Assembly (NCBI RefSeq): GCF_001512295.1
Contig: NZ_LNUP01000011.1
Coordinates: 492,469-556,468 of the forward strand
Source of the DNA: Pseudomonas sp. EpS/L25
Lineage (GTDB): Bacteria; Pseudomonadota; Gammaproteobacteria; Pseudomonadales; Pseudomonadaceae
Direction: 5' to 3'
Length of the DNA stretch: 64,000 nucleotides
In this document: piece by piece, positions 8,628 to 17,474 of the stretch
Layout of the letters: every line of letters starts with the position of its first letter
How positions within the stretch are numbered: the first letter of the stretch is position 1
Notes under the pieces: model-generated
The model's database searches: none
What the model saw: the letters and a program-made list of their open reading frames with translations, nothing else
Told to the model about the DNA's origin: nothing
Made by a program: the position numbers and the translations under genes

Positions 8628-9320
8628 TCACGGCTTGGGCGCAGGCGCGACGAAGGTCAGCTGGCGTGGATAGCCGTACTTCTCCCCGGGCAGGGCCGGA
8701 CTGTCGAGGAATACCGCCATGCTGCGACCGAATTCGTTGACGTAGGTGATGGCGTAGTCCTGACCGTCGGCGAGGCGGACGATGGCACCGCTCTTGAATT
8801 CCTCGCGATTGCGTTCGGTGACCGGGATGGAGACCCCGGCGGCCTTGCGGTAGATGCCCTTGAGCCAGTCCTGGTTGGTGAAGTCGTTGATCGGGGTGTT
8901 GAAGCGTCCCGGCAGCCGCTGCAGATGGCGCCCGGTGCCGGGGGCGTCGTCCACCGCCAGGCGCCGCGGATAACCCACGGTCTCGGCATCCAGCGGCTCG
9001 CCCTCGACGAACACCGCGAGGTTGTTGCCCACCCGCTGGACGTCGGTGATGGCGCGCCATTGCCCGTCGCCCAGTTGCGCCTGGCGACCGCTGATGAAGC
9101 CCTCGACGTTGGCTGGCGTGGCGGGAATGGTCACGCCGGCTACCCGGCGCAGTACGCCGCGATTCCAATCCTCGTTGGTGAAGTCGTTGATCGAGCTGGA
9201 GAGCAGCGGCTGGGAAGCCGTGGCCGTGGCGGGCGGGCTGGCTTTCTGGGCATGGGCTGGCGGGACGGCGAGGCAGCAGGCGGACAGCAGCAGGGCGGGA
9301 AGGGCCAGGCGAGAGGGCAT
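8628..9320 (-). CDS. Exported protein with two tandem copies of an unrecognised domain
   Basis: I do not recognise a family. The 230-residue product has a signal peptide (about 1-24, 'AVPPAHAQ') and an internal duplication: residues 44-122 and 144-222 share 'INDFTN.DW..G..R..AGV.IP.T..N...F.SG', '.LADGQ..AIT.V' and 'GYPR.L', offset by 100 residues. The start at 9320 is backed by AAGGATGA 6-7 nt upstream and the signal peptide. It is convergent with the curlin-repeat gene, and both products are exported; a link is only a suggestion from position. Confidence 0.7.
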   Translation of the reverse strand: MPSRLALPALLLSACCLAVPPAHAQKASPPATATASQPLLSSSINDFTNEDWNRGVLRRVAGVTIPATPANVEGFISGRQAQLGDGQWRAITDVQRVGNNLAVFVEGEPLDAETVGYPRRLAVDDAPGTGRHLQRLPGRFNTPINDFTNQDWLKGIYRKAAGVSIPVTERNREEFKSGAIVRLADGQDYAITYVNEFGRSMAVFLDSPALPGEKYGYPRQLTFVAPAPKP

Positions 9321-9495
9321 GGGGTCATCCTTAACATGAATTTCTTGTCGGTCCCGGACTGCGGGGAGTGGCCGATAGACCCTGAATGAGCCTGAGCGTT
9401 TGGCGCGTTGAGACGAAAATGGCAACTTTTTGCTCACTTGGCGCCGAATGGTGCCCGCTACGCTACCCTGGGGCTTTTCCCGCTGGAGTCCGTGC

Positions 9496-10080
9496 ATGAA
9501 TTCGACCCTCGCCCCCGTCCCGCTGGCCAAGGCCTATCGCCTGCTCAACCACGGCCCTACCGTGCTGGTCAGCGTCGCTCACGCGGAGCAGCGCAACGTC
9601 ATGGCGGCGGCCTGGGCCATGGCGGTGGATTTCGAGCCGTGCAAGGTGGCGGTGGTGCTGGACAAGCAGACCTGGACCCGCCAGTTGCTGGAAGCCGAGG
9701 GCAGCTTCGTGCTCAACGTGCCCTGTGCCGCCCAGGCGGATCTGGTGCAGACGGTGGGCAACACCAGCGGGTGGGATGTGGACAAGTTCGCCGCCTACGG
9801 CATCGAGACCCTGGACGGCGAAAGGATCGGCGCACCGCTGATCGCCGGCTGCGTGGCCTGGCTGGAGTGCCGGCTGCTGCCGGAGGCGCACAACCAGCAG
9901 GGCTACGATCTCTTCCTCGGCGAGGTGGTCGCCGCCCAGGCCGATACCCGGGTGTTTCGCGACGGCCACTGGGACTTCGCCGGCCAGGACGGGCTGCGCA
10001 CCCTGCACCACGTGGCGGGCGGACACTTCCTGGTGATCGGCGACGGTATCCAGGGACGGATGCTGACGCCGCGCGGTTGA
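9496..10080 (+). CDS. Flavin reductase-like (DIM6/NTAB) FMN-binding protein
   Basis: The 194-residue product has the split-barrel flavin reductase fold: 'PTVLVSVAH....NVMAAAWAMAVDF.P', 'VVLDK.TWTRQLL', 'GSFVLNVP' and a C-terminal 'HVAGGHFLVIGD'. Such proteins bind FMN and supply reduced flavin or reduce small substrates. GGAGTC precedes the ATG at 9496. No partner monooxygenase is adjacent, so the physiological substrate is unknown. Confidence 0.85.
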   Translation: MNSTLAPVPLAKAYRLLNHGPTVLVSVAHAEQRNVMAAAWAMAVDFEPCKVAVVLDKQTWTRQLLEAEGSFVLNVPCAAQADLVQTVGNTSGWDVDKFAAYGIETLDGERIGAPLIAGCVAWLECRLLPEAHNQQGYDLFLGEVVAAQADTRVFRDGHWDFAGQDGLRTLHHVAGGHFLVIGDGIQGRMLTPRG

Positions 10081-10083
10081 GCG

Positions 10084-10110
10084 CGACGACGCCAGTACCT
10101 GGCGTCGTCG
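10084..10110. terminator. Bidirectional hairpin between convergent genes
   Basis: A perfect 12-bp stem (CGACGACGCCAG with CTGGCGTCGTCG) closes a 3-nt loop between the flavin reductase and chemoreceptor stop codons. No T-run follows on either strand, so it is a terminator-like hairpin rather than a canonical intrinsic terminator. Confidence 0.6.
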
Positions 10111-10118
10111 GGATGGGC

Positions 10119-12044
10119 TCAGACGCGGAAGCGCGCCACCATCCGCTGGAGGTCGCCGCCCAGGCGTGCCAACTCGCTTACCGAGGCGGCAGCATGGGCG
10201 TTGGCGGTGGCGGATTCCTCGGCCAGGCCGCTGACCTTGACCACATTGCCGTTGATTTCCTCGGCCACCAGGCTCTGTTCTTCCACCGCAGTGGCGATCT
10301 GCTGGTTGAGGTTCTGGATCTCCGCCACCGTCTGGTAGATGGCGTCCAGGGCGCGCTCGGCGTCCTGGGCCAGGGTCACGGTGCCCAGGGTGCGGTCGCG
10401 ACTGGCCTGCATCCGCTCGCTCGCCGCGGTAGTGCCCTGCTGCAGGGCGGCGATGAGTTCACCGATCTCCTGGGTGGATTCCTGGGTGCGCTGGGCGAGG
10501 GAGCGGACCTCGTCGGCCACCACGGCGAAGCCACGGCCCTGTTCGCCCGCGCGGGCGGCTTCGATGGCCGCATTGAGCGCCAGCAGGTTGGTCTGCTCGG
10601 CGATGGCCTTGATCACGTCGATGACGCTGCCGATGCGGCCGCTGGCGGCGTCCAGCTGCTCCATGGCGGTGCCCAGGCCCTGGACCTCTTCCGCGGCCAG
10701 GGTGATCTCCTGGGCCGCCCGCTTGACCGTGCGGCTGCCCTCGCGGGCCATGGCGTCGGCGTTGTGGGCGGCGCTCGAGGCGGTGGAGGTGTTTTGCGCC
10801 ACGTTGTGCACCGTGGCGGCCATCTCGTTCATGGCGGTGGCCACCTGGTGCATCTCGTCACGCTGCTGGGTGACGCCGCGGCTGGTCTGCACGCCGAACG
10901 CGGACAATTCGTCGGCCGCGCTGCTGAGCTGGCCCACGCCGGAGACGATGCCGCCCACCAACTGGCGCAGGTCGTCGGCCATGGCCTGGGTGGTGCGTTG
11001 CAGCTCGCCCAGTTCGTCGCGACGGCTCACCTCGCTGCGCTGGGTGAGGTCGCCGGCGGCCACACGCTTGAGCATGGCCATGGCGGTCGCCAGCGGCTGG
11101 CTGATCTGCCGGGTGATCACCCAGGCGGCGACGATACCGATCAGCAGGGCGACGAGGATGCTCAGGGCGAGTTGCAGCAGCGCCGAATTCCGCTCGGCGG
11201 CCGCGGACTTGAGCTGGCCGGCGCCCAGTTGGTCGAGCAGCTGCAAGAGTTTCTTGCCCTGCTCCTGCAAGCTGGCCACGGCCGCATCGGCCTGGCGGTT
11301 CTGGGCGATGATGGATTCGACGAAGGCGCGATAGCGGGTGACGTCCTGGGTAGCGCTGTAGAGCCGCGCCGCGGTATCGCCGTCGATCTGCGCCTGGGCA
11401 TCGGCCACGGTCTTGAGCAGGTCGTCGATGGCCTTGAGCGCCGCCTGGGACTTGCCGTCGTCGGGAGCGCCGAGGAAACGCCGGATCGCCAGGCGGATCC
11501 CGACCATCTGCGTCTTCATCTGGGCCACGGCTTTCAGGTCGGCGACGTTGTAGTCGCCACCGGGGGTAAAGACGAGTTCGAACAGCTCGTCGAAGGTCTT
11601 GGTGACATTGTCCGAGACCCGGGCCAGCTCCGTCTGGGCCTCGCTGCTGGTCTGCCTGGCCTTTTGCAGGGCGGCGAAACGCTCCTGGTAGACCTTGAGC
11701 TCCTGTTGGACGCTGGCGAGGATGGCGCGGTTGGTCGGGTTTGTCAGCAGGGATAGGCCCTGGGTGAGGTCTGCCGCCACCTCGGCCATGTCGTCCTGCT
11801 GCTGCTTGACATTGACCGCGCTGGGATCGAGCAGATAGGTCTTTTCGTCGAGCCTGATGTTGAGGATGTCCGCCTTGAGTTCGCCGCTGTAGCGCGTCTT
11901 GTTGATGCGCTCGAGCAGCGTATTGGCGGTGAGATAGCCGAACAGGGCCACCACCAGCACCATGACCAGCAGGGCGCCGAAGCCCAGTGCCAGCTTCTTG
12001 GAGATACCGAGGTTGTTCAGCCAGGAGGCGTTGTGGTCGGACAT
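10119..12044 (-). CDS. Methyl-accepting chemotaxis protein with HBM-type sensor
   Basis: The 641-residue product has a transmembrane helix at about 20-42, a long all-helical periplasmic region of about 240 residues, a second membrane helix ('[19 protein letters not shown]'), a HAMP domain and a full signalling domain with the hairpin tip '[20 protein letters not shown]'. The size and helical character of the sensor fit the helical bimodular (HBM) class, seen in P. putida McpS for TCA intermediates. The ligand here cannot be read. The ATG at 12044 has AGGTG upstream. A sigma-28 type promoter lies at 12076-12102. Confidence 0.9.
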   Translation of the reverse strand: MSDHNASWLNNLGISKKLALGFGALLVMVLVVALFGYLTANTLLERINKTRYSGELKADILNIRLDEKTYLLDPSAVNVKQQQDDMAEVAADLTQGLSLLTNPTNRAILASVQQELKVYQERFAALQKARQTSSEAQTELARVSDNVTKTFDELFELVFTPGGDYNVADLKAVAQMKTQMVGIRLAIRRFLGAPDDGKSQAALKAIDDLLKTVADAQAQIDGDTAARLYSATQDVTRYRAFVESIIAQNRQADAAVASLQEQGKKLLQLLDQLGAGQLKSAAAERNSALLQLALSILVALLIGIVAAWVITRQISQPLATAMAMLKRVAAGDLTQRSEVSRRDELGELQRTTQAMADDLRQLVGGIVSGVGQLSSAADELSAFGVQTSRGVTQQRDEMHQVATAMNEMAATVHNVAQNTSTASSAAHNADAMAREGSRTVKRAAQEITLAAEEVQGLGTAMEQLDAASGRIGSVIDVIKAIAEQTNLLALNAAIEAARAGEQGRGFAVVADEVRSLAQRTQESTQEIGELIAALQQGTTAASERMQASRDRTLGTVTLAQDAERALDAIYQTVAEIQNLNQQIATAVEEQSLVAEEINGNVVKVSGLAEESATANAHAAASVSELARLGGDLQRMVARFRV

Positions 12045-12075
12045 GGTGACACCTGAAAGGATTCGGAATGTCACT

Positions 12076-12102
12076 GTATCGGACGCCGGGCCGCGTTCTT
12101 GA
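12076..12102 (-). promoter_or_regulatory. Sigma-28 (FliA) type promoter of the HBM chemoreceptor
   Basis: Read on the minus strand: TCAAGAAC, exactly 11 nt, then TCCGATAC. The FliA consensus is TAAAGTTT-N11-GCCGATAA. The -10 element matches 6 of 8; the -35 element is weaker. The same layout occurs before the other two chemoreceptor genes, which raises confidence. Confidence 0.6.
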
Positions 12103-12155
12103 TGGGTGCGCGCGACAGGCATGGACGTTCGGCCCCCGCAGGGGCCGGCGGTCGG

Positions 12156-12485
12156 TCAGGCGCTTTCCTGGTTGGCCAGCGGGACCGGCAGCTCCAGCTC
12201 CAACACCGAGATCAGCGCATTCTGCTGGCGCTCGTTGAGCTGGCGGAAACGGTGCAGTAGCAACTGCTCGTTACCGCTGAGCAGGTCGTCGTCCTGGTGG
12301 GCATCGCTCTGCTCCAGGACCCCGTCCTGCACCAGGCTGCGCTCCAGCCAGGCGACGATCTCGGTGTTCATGCTGTGGCGATGGGTCCGGGCCACGGTGG
12401 CGATGCGTTCGCGCATGCCATCGGGCAGGCGGACGACGAACTTTTCCGTAGGGATTCCAGCGGGAGCGCGGTGGACGTAAGGCAT
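12156..12485 (-). CDS. amrZ: AmrZ/AlgZ-like ribbon-helix-helix regulator
   Basis: The 109-residue product is the length of AmrZ. It carries the ribbon-helix-helix core 'KFVVRLPDGMRERIATVART.RHSMNTEIVAWLERSL' and the AmrZ-type C-terminal helix 'LLHRFRQLNERQQNALI'. AmrZ regulates alginate, Psl, flagella and c-di-GMP genes in pseudomonads, activating or repressing by context. GGAGG precedes the ATG at 12485. It lies between a chemoreceptor gene and a LysE exporter, all on the minus strand. The N-terminal extension is shorter and different from that in P. aeruginosa, as is common. Confidence 0.85.
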   Translation of the reverse strand: MPYVHRAPAGIPTEKFVVRLPDGMRERIATVARTHRHSMNTEIVAWLERSLVQDGVLEQSDAHQDDDLLSGNEQLLLHRFRQLNERQQNALISVLELELPVPLANQESA

Positions 12486-12517
12486 GGCGAACCTCCAAGG
12501 ACAAGGGGTGGCTGACG

Positions 12518-13159
12518 TCAAAGCGCCGACAACAGCAGTCGACCGGCGAAGAAAACCAGCACCAGGCCCATGGTTCTTTCGAACCAGTGGCCCAGGCGCA
12601 GGAAGGTCTGGCGAACGCGGGCGCTGGAGAACAGCAGGCTGACCAGGGCGAACCAGCCGGCGTTGACCGCGCACATCCACAGGCCGTAAAGGCCCTGTAC
12701 GGCCAGCGGCGTGCTGCCACTGACCACGGTGGTGAAGATGGCCAGGAAGAACAGCGTGGCCTTGGGGTTGGTGGCATTGGTCAGGAAGCCGGTGAGGAAG
12801 GCCCTGGCCGGTGCCTGGCGTTCCAGGTCGACGGCCTGCCACTGGCTGTCGTCCAGCGGCGCGGCGGTAGGCTTGCTGCGGATGAGGTTGAAACCCAGCC
12901 AGAGGATGTAGGCACCGCCGAGCACCTTGGCGGCGTCCAGCAGCCAGGGCGTGGCGTGCATCAGGGCGCCGATGCCGAGCAGGGTGTAGAGCACGTGCAC
13001 CGAGATGCCGGCACCGATGCCCAGGGCGGTGCAGAGGCCGATCAGGCGGCCGAACCTCACGCTCTGCCGTACGGTCACGGCGAAGTCCGGACCCGGGGCC
13101 AGGACGGCGAGGAAATGGATGGTCGCCAGGGCGAGGAATTCGCTCAGGTAAGGGGACAT
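12518..13159 (-). CDS. LysE/RhtB-family amino-acid exporter
   Basis: The 213-residue product has about six hydrophobic segments and the LysE/RhtB opening 'FLAVLAPGPDFAVTVRQSVRFGRLIGL'. The family exports amino acids such as threonine, homoserine or lysine. Its start lies 1 bp from the end of the upstream oxygenase gene, so it is the last gene of the alaX-oxygenase-exporter operon. The grouping suggests export of an amino acid or a hydroxylated derivative, which is inference. Confidence 0.88.
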   Translation of the reverse strand: MSPYLSEFLALATIHFLAVLAPGPDFAVTVRQSVRFGRLIGLCTALGIGAGISVHVLYTLLGIGALMHATPWLLDAAKVLGGAYILWLGFNLIRSKPTAAPLDDSQWQAVDLERQAPARAFLTGFLTNATNPKATLFFLAIFTTVVSGSTPLAVQGLYGLWMCAVNAGWFALVSLLFSSARVRQTFLRLGHWFERTMGLVLVFFAGRLLLSAL

Positions 13160-13160
13160 G

Positions 13161-13931
13161 TCAGCTCCAGTACGTCAGGGGCTCGGTCGCCCCGCGATAG
13201 CCGACGAAGCACGACAGTGACAGGCGCGGCTGGTCGGTGCCGGGCGTCACGGCGTGCATGCGCCGGGAATTGAAGAGGATCAGATCGCCCGGTTCCGGGC
13301 GGATGGTCAGGCTCGGCGGGCCGAGCAGGTCGGGCTCGATGCCGTAGCTATCGCCGCGCAGGGCGTCGAAGTCGTCCGGCGACAACTGCTTGGCCCAGAG
13401 CTGCAATTCACCGCCCTGGCTGGGCATGGTCAGGTAGACGTTGCAGGCCAACTGGGTGACCACGCTCTCGGCTTCGGCGCTACCGGGGGCGTCCTTGGCG
13501 AAGATGTCGTGGTGGGCGAGAAAGCGCACCCCGGGCTTCACCACGCGTGACAGGCCGACATACATCTTGCGGCCCCAGAGCGTTTGCAGGCGGGCACCGG
13601 CCGGCCAGACCTCGTCGAGGACGCAGCGCACCAGGTCGATGGGATTGATATAGGGCCGGCAACGGCGGCGCAGCTCTTCCAGGTTGTGGGCGACGCTGGC
13701 GAAGTAGTCGTCCATCTGGGCGCGCTGATTTTCCGCTTCATAAAAGGCCATGCCGATGCGGCCGATGCTGGGCGCATTGGCGTAGGTGGCGAAGCCGTTG
13801 CCGAGGATCTGCTTGCCCAGGTCATCGGCCAGCGGGCGAGGGACGAAACGCCGGATACGCACGGCCAGCAGGCGTTCATCGGCGAGACGGTTCAGGCTCT
13901 CGGTGTCGAGAGTGTCGAGTTCGAGCAGCAT
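13161..13931 (-). CDS. Fe(II)/2-oxoglutarate-dependent oxygenase-like protein
   Basis: The 256-residue product shows a double-stranded beta-helix oxygenase pattern: an HxD pair at His140/Asp142 ('LAHHDIF'), the distal His226 ('RRMHAV') and Arg236 ('PRLSLSC') for 2-oxoglutarate. 'GDLILFNSRR' precedes the distal histidine as usual. The substrate is unknown; neighbours (an alanyl-tRNA editing protein and an amino-acid exporter) point to an amino acid or small peptide. It is the middle gene of a three-gene operon, 35 bp after alaX and 1 bp before lysE. Confidence 0.78.
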   Translation of the reverse strand: MLLELDTLDTESLNRLADERLLAVRIRRFVPRPLADDLGKQILGNGFATYANAPSIGRIGMAFYEAENQRAQMDDYFASVAHNLEELRRRCRPYINPIDLVRCVLDEVWPAGARLQTLWGRKMYVGLSRVVKPGVRFLAHHDIFAKDAPGSAEAESVVTQLACNVYLTMPSQGGELQLWAKQLSPDDFDALRGDSYGIEPDLLGPPSLTIRPEPGDLILFNSRRMHAVTPGTDQPRLSLSCFVGYRGATEPLTYWS

Positions 13932-13966
13932 GGCGCTTCCTTTCTGCGGGTGAGGGAGGCGGGTGA

Positions 13967-14605
13967 TCAGGCGCCAGCCATGTCGTAGCTCACCAGCAGG
14001 CGCCCCTTCTTTTCCTTGATGCCCAGCGCGCTCAACTGACCGACGGTGCGCGTGGAGCGCACATGGGTTCCTCCGCAGGCGTAGCGCGCGACGTCTTCGC
14101 CAAAGCGCACCTGGCGCTGGCCGGCGGCATCGACTTCGCTGTGCAGCGCCAGGTCGTCTGCCACCAGCGCCTCGAACCGGGCCTGCAGGGTCTCGTTGTC
14201 CAGTGGCCGCGACTCCGGTCGCGGCACGAATTCGATCTTGCCTTCGCCTGGCCAGTGGTGGGCCTTGACCGGCTGCCAGCCATGGACTTCGCCGATGTGG
14301 CCGATCAGGTGGCCGGCCGAATGCAGGCGCGAGTGCAGCAGGCGACGCCCTTCGTCGACCCGGGCCAGGACGCGACTCAGCTGCAGCGGACGATTGACCT
14401 GGTGGAGGATGCGTTCGCCATCCTGCACCACGTGCAGCACCTCGGCGGTACCGAGCCAGCCGGTGTCACTGGGTTGACCACCGCCCTGGGGATGGAAGGG
14501 CGTGGCACGCAATTCGACGGCATACCCATCTTCCGTGGCGGTACAGGCAAGGACCTCGACCTCGGCGATCAGGCTGTCGCTCAGGAAATACAGGCGTTCG
14601 GTCAT
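13967..14605 (-). CDS. Free-standing alanyl-tRNA editing protein (AlaX-like)
   Basis: The 212-residue product carries the AlaRS editing-domain zinc motifs HxxxH (His95, His99, 'LHSAGH') and CxxxH (Cys177, His181, 'ACGGTHV'), plus 'PQGGGQPSDTG' near the N terminus. AlaX proteins hydrolyse Ser-tRNA(Ala) or Gly-tRNA(Ala). It is first in the operon with the oxygenase and LysE exporter, divergent from a LysR regulator 95 bp away. This suggests the operon handles an amino acid that can be mischarged onto tRNA(Ala). Confidence 0.88.
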   Translation of the reverse strand: MTERLYFLSDSLIAEVEVLACTATEDGYAVELRATPFHPQGGGQPSDTGWLGTAEVLHVVQDGERILHQVNRPLQLSRVLARVDEGRRLLHSRLHSAGHLIGHIGEVHGWQPVKAHHWPGEGKIEFVPRPESRPLDNETLQARFEALVADDLALHSEVDAAGQRQVRFGEDVARYACGGTHVRSTRTVGQLSALGIKEKKGRLLVSYDMAGA

Positions 14606-14700
14606 TTGTCTTACTACTCTTGGAAAACGAGAAACGTCCTCATTCTAAAGATCGCTCGATAAGGTGATAATCCACCTTCCCTCCAAAGGAATTTTGCGCT

Positions 14701-15684
14701 GTGAGCATGAATCTCCCCCTGCCATTGCTCAGCGAAATGGCCATCTTCGTGCGGGTGGTGGAGAGCGGCAGCTTCTCTGCCGCGGCCCGGCAACTGGGGC
14801 TGACGCCCTCGTCCACCAGCCGCAGCGTGGCGCGCCTGGAGAAGGCCCTGGGCACCCGACTGCTCAATCGCAGCACGCGCAAACTGCGGCTGTCGGAAGC
14901 GGGGGAGGAGGTCTACCGGCGCTGCAGCGACATGGTCGGCGCCGCCCGGGCGGTGCTGGAGGTCAGCGGCCAGTTCAACCAGGCGCCGGCCGGCATCGTG
15001 CGGCTGTCGGTGCCCAAGGCAGTGGGCAGCACGGTGATCCATCCGCACATGGCCGACTTCCTGCGCCGCTATCCGGCCGTGGACGTGCAACTGATGCTGG
15101 AGGACCGCTATGTCGACCTGATCGACGACAACGTCGACCTGGCCATCCGCATCACCGACCGCCCGCCGCCGGGGTTGGTCGGGCGCCAGTTGCTGACCAT
15201 CGAGCACCTGCTCTGCGCCACGCCGCAGTACCTGGCCGAACACGGCAGTCCGGCGCACCCGCGCGACCTGGCCCAGCACAGCTGCATCTACCTGGGCGAG
15301 GAGCCGGCCGATTCGCGCTGGAAATTCCGCCAGGGCGCCAAGGTGGTCCACGTCAACGTGCGCGGTCGTTACGCCGCCAACCATACCGGCGTGCGCCTGG
15401 ACGCGGTGCTCAACCACGTCGGCATCGGCAGCCTGCCCTTCTTCACCGCCCAGGCGGCGCTGGCCCGTGGCGAGATCATCCAGGTGCTGCCCGACTGGAC
15501 CTTCCTGCCGCATTACCACGGGGGTGCCTGGCTGCTCTATCCGGCGACCCGCCACCTGCCGCCCAAGCTCAAGGTATTCATCGACTTTCTCGTCGAGCGG
15601 CTGAGCGACCAGGCGTTACGCCAGGGACGCGGCGCGGCGGCGTTGCCCGAACAGCGCTTTCAGGAGCTGACCATCGGCAGCTAG
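14701..15684 (+). CDS. LysR-family regulator divergent from the alaX operon
   Basis: The 327-residue product has an N-terminal winged helix ('VVESGSFSAAARQLGLTPSSTSRSVARLEKALGTRLLNRSTR') and a LysR substrate-binding domain. I chose GTG at 14701 because AAAGGAA lies about 10 nt upstream; the ATG two codons later is too far from it. The divergent layout makes the alaX-oxygenase-lysE operon its probable target, with operators in the 95-bp gap. Its TAG stop is completed by the first base of repeat copy A2. Confidence 0.88.
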   Translation: MSMNLPLPLLSEMAIFVRVVESGSFSAAARQLGLTPSSTSRSVARLEKALGTRLLNRSTRKLRLSEAGEEVYRRCSDMVGAARAVLEVSGQFNQAPAGIVRLSVPKAVGSTVIHPHMADFLRRYPAVDVQLMLEDRYVDLIDDNVDLAIRITDRPPPGLVGRQLLTIEHLLCATPQYLAEHGSPAHPRDLAQHSCIYLGEEPADSRWKFRQGAKVVHVNVRGRYAANHTGVRLDAVLNHVGIGSLPFFTAQAALARGEIIQVLPDWTFLPHYHGGAWLLYPATRHLPPKLKVFIDFLVERLSDQALRQGRGAAALPEQRFQELTIGS

Positions 15685-15860
15685 TGTGGTGTTTAAGAAG
15701 TTACCTACACAATTTTGGCGGCGCTTTTTCGGCCGCAGCGGCGGACCGCCTGGGCGGCGTTGCCACTCCTCGCCATAGCCCTGCCATGACTCGTCCCGGC
15801 GCCTGGCCCAAGCCAAAGAATCACTCGCCAGTTCTTGCGCGAGCGTCTGAAACACCATAC
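15684..15860 (+). mobile_element. Family A MITE-like element, copy A2
   Basis: The element is 177 bp, starting GTGTGGTGTTTAAGAAGTTA and ending ...GAAACACCATAC. TA precedes it; the right flank reads TGG, so the right TA is lost. The left end provides the G of the LysR TAG stop. It is 15 bp shorter than copy A3, exactly five codons in the shared antisense frame. There is no transposase. Confidence 0.85.
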
Positions 15861-15915
15861 TGGCGAGTCCGGCCTTTCGTGAGACTTTTCACAACTTCCG
15901 TTACAACAGGCGCCA

Positions 15916-15937
15916 TTAGGTGAAGCGATTCACCTAA
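15916..15937. promoter_or_regulatory. Palindromic operator candidate upstream of the sugar porter gene
   Basis: TTAGGTGAA-GCGA-TTCACCTAA is a perfect 9-bp inverted repeat with a 4-bp spacer, about 120 bp before the sugar porter start. No gene lies between A2 and that start. It has the size and symmetry of a dimeric repressor site. I cannot assign the regulator. Confidence 0.5.
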
Positions 15938-16038
15938 CGTTTCTTTCCTGCCTTCATGGCGGTTTTCCTTGAGCCATGCTCCTCACGGCCCGCCTGCGCG
16001 GGTCGTGCAGGTCGCTGTCGCGTGCCTGGCCCTGGCAG

Positions 16039-16046
16039 AACAAGAA
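16039..16046 (+). promoter_or_regulatory. Hfq/Crc catabolite (CA) motif before the sugar porter
   Basis: AACAAGAA fits AAnAAnAA and touches the ribosome binding site AAAGGA just before the ATG at 16058. In Pseudomonas, Hfq with Crc binds such motifs and blocks translation when preferred carbon sources are present. Confidence 0.55.
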
Positions 16047-16057
16047 AGGATTTCCCC

Positions 16058-17458
16058 ATGCTCGCTTCCTCACCCACGCTCACCGCACCCGTGGCGGCCA
16101 CCCCGCGCAAGGGGCTGGTCGTGCTCATCGCCGTGATCGCCGCCCTGGGCGGTCTGCTGTTCGGCTACGACACCGGCATCATCGGCGTCGCCCTGCTCGG
16201 CCTCGGCCGGGAATTCGCCATGGACGACACCGTCAAGCAACTGGTGACCGGCGCCATCATCTTCGGCGCCCTGTTCGGCTGCCTCGGCACCGGCCCGATC
16301 TCCGACCGCCTCGGTCGGCGCAAGACCATCATCGGCGTGGCCCTGGTGTTCGCCCTGGGCTCGGTGCTGTCGGCGCTGTCGCCCAACGTCACCCTCTTGA
16401 TCCTGTCGCGCTTCCTGCTCGGCCTGTCGGCCGGCAGCTCCACCCAGATCATCCCGGTGTACATCGCCGAGGTGGCGCCGCCGGAGCACCGCGGCAAGCT
16501 GGTGGTGCTGTTCCAGTTCATGGTGGTGTTCGGCATCACCGTGGCCTACTTCACCGGCTTCGCCCTGGACGAGCACTGGCGCTGGATGTTCGGCCTCGGC
16601 CTGGTGCCGGCGCTGATCCTGTTGGCCGGCATGGCGGTGCTGCCGGAAAGTCCGCGCTGGCTGCTGGTCAAGGGCCGCGAAGGGGACGCCCTCGCGGTGC
16701 TGGAACGGGTCCGTGGCGGCGCCGTCGCGGCCCAGGCCGAACTGGCCGAGATCAAGACCGTGAGCAACGCCCCGGAAGGCAGCTGGAGCGACCTGTTCTC
16801 GCCCTGGGTGCGGCCGGCCTTGCTGGTGGGGGCCGGCATCGCCATGTTCTCGCAGATCACCGGCAACAACGCGCTGATCTACTACGCCCCCACCATCCTC
16901 ACCCAGGCCGGCTTCTCCGACCAGACCGCGGTGCTGGCCACCGGCTGCAGCACCATCCTGGTGGTGATCATGACCGTGGTCGGCAGCTTCCTGGTGGATC
17001 GCATCGGTCGCCGCCGCTATCTGCTGACGCTGATTCCCGGCTCCATCATCGCCCTGGCGATCATGGGCTACCTGTTCCAGGGCGCCGGTCCCCAGACCGA
17101 GGTCGAGCGCTGGACGGTGGTGGCCTGCCTGGCCGCCTACCTGATGCTCAATTGCGGCGGCTTCGGCGTCTGCATCTGGCTGATCAACGCCGAGGTCTAT
17201 CCGCTGTTCGTGCGCGGCAAGGGCGCCAGCGTCGGCGCCTTCAGTCACTGGGGCTTCGACCTGCTGGTGACCCTTACCACCCTGAGCCTGGTGACCCAGC
17301 TGGGCGCCGCCCACACCTTCTGGCTCTATGCCGGGATCTCCCTGGTGGCACTGCTGTTCATCTGGCGCCTGGTGCCGGAAACCAAGGGCAAGAGCCTGGA
17401 GCAGATCGAGCATGACCTGCGCGAGCGGCGCTTCTTCCCCTATCAAAGGAAAGGCTGA
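16058..17458 (+). CDS. Sugar porter family MFS transporter (sugar:H+ symporter)
   Basis: The 466-residue product has 12 predicted membrane segments and the sugar porter signatures: 'GYDTGIIGVAL', 'SDRLGRRK', 'PESPRWLL', 'DRIGRRR' and 'VPETKGKSLE'. Relatives include GalP, XylE and AraE. The substrate is undetermined; the xylose genes lie 15 kb away and use an ABC importer. The ATG at 16058 follows AAAGGA. A palindromic operator candidate and a CA motif lie upstream, as expected for a catabolite-controlled sugar uptake gene. No regulator gene is adjacent. Confidence 0.9.
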   Translation: MLASSPTLTAPVAATPRKGLVVLIAVIAALGGLLFGYDTGIIGVALLGLGREFAMDDTVKQLVTGAIIFGALFGCLGTGPISDRLGRRKTIIGVALVFALGSVLSALSPNVTLLILSRFLLGLSAGSSTQIIPVYIAEVAPPEHRGKLVVLFQFMVVFGITVAYFTGFALDEHWRWMFGLGLVPALILLAGMAVLPESPRWLLVKGREGDALAVLERVRGGAVAAQAELAEIKTVSNAPEGSWSDLFSPWVRPALLVGAGIAMFSQITGNNALIYYAPTILTQAGFSDQTAVLATGCSTILVVIMTVVGSFLVDRIGRRRYLLTLIPGSIIALAIMGYLFQGAGPQTEVERWTVVACLAAYLMLNCGGFGVCIWLINAEVYPLFVRGKGASVGAFSHWGFDLLVTLTTLSLVTQLGAAHTFWLYAGISLVALLFIWRLVPETKGKSLEQIEHDLRERRFFPYQRKG

Positions 17459-17474
17459 ACGCCGATTCCAGTGC

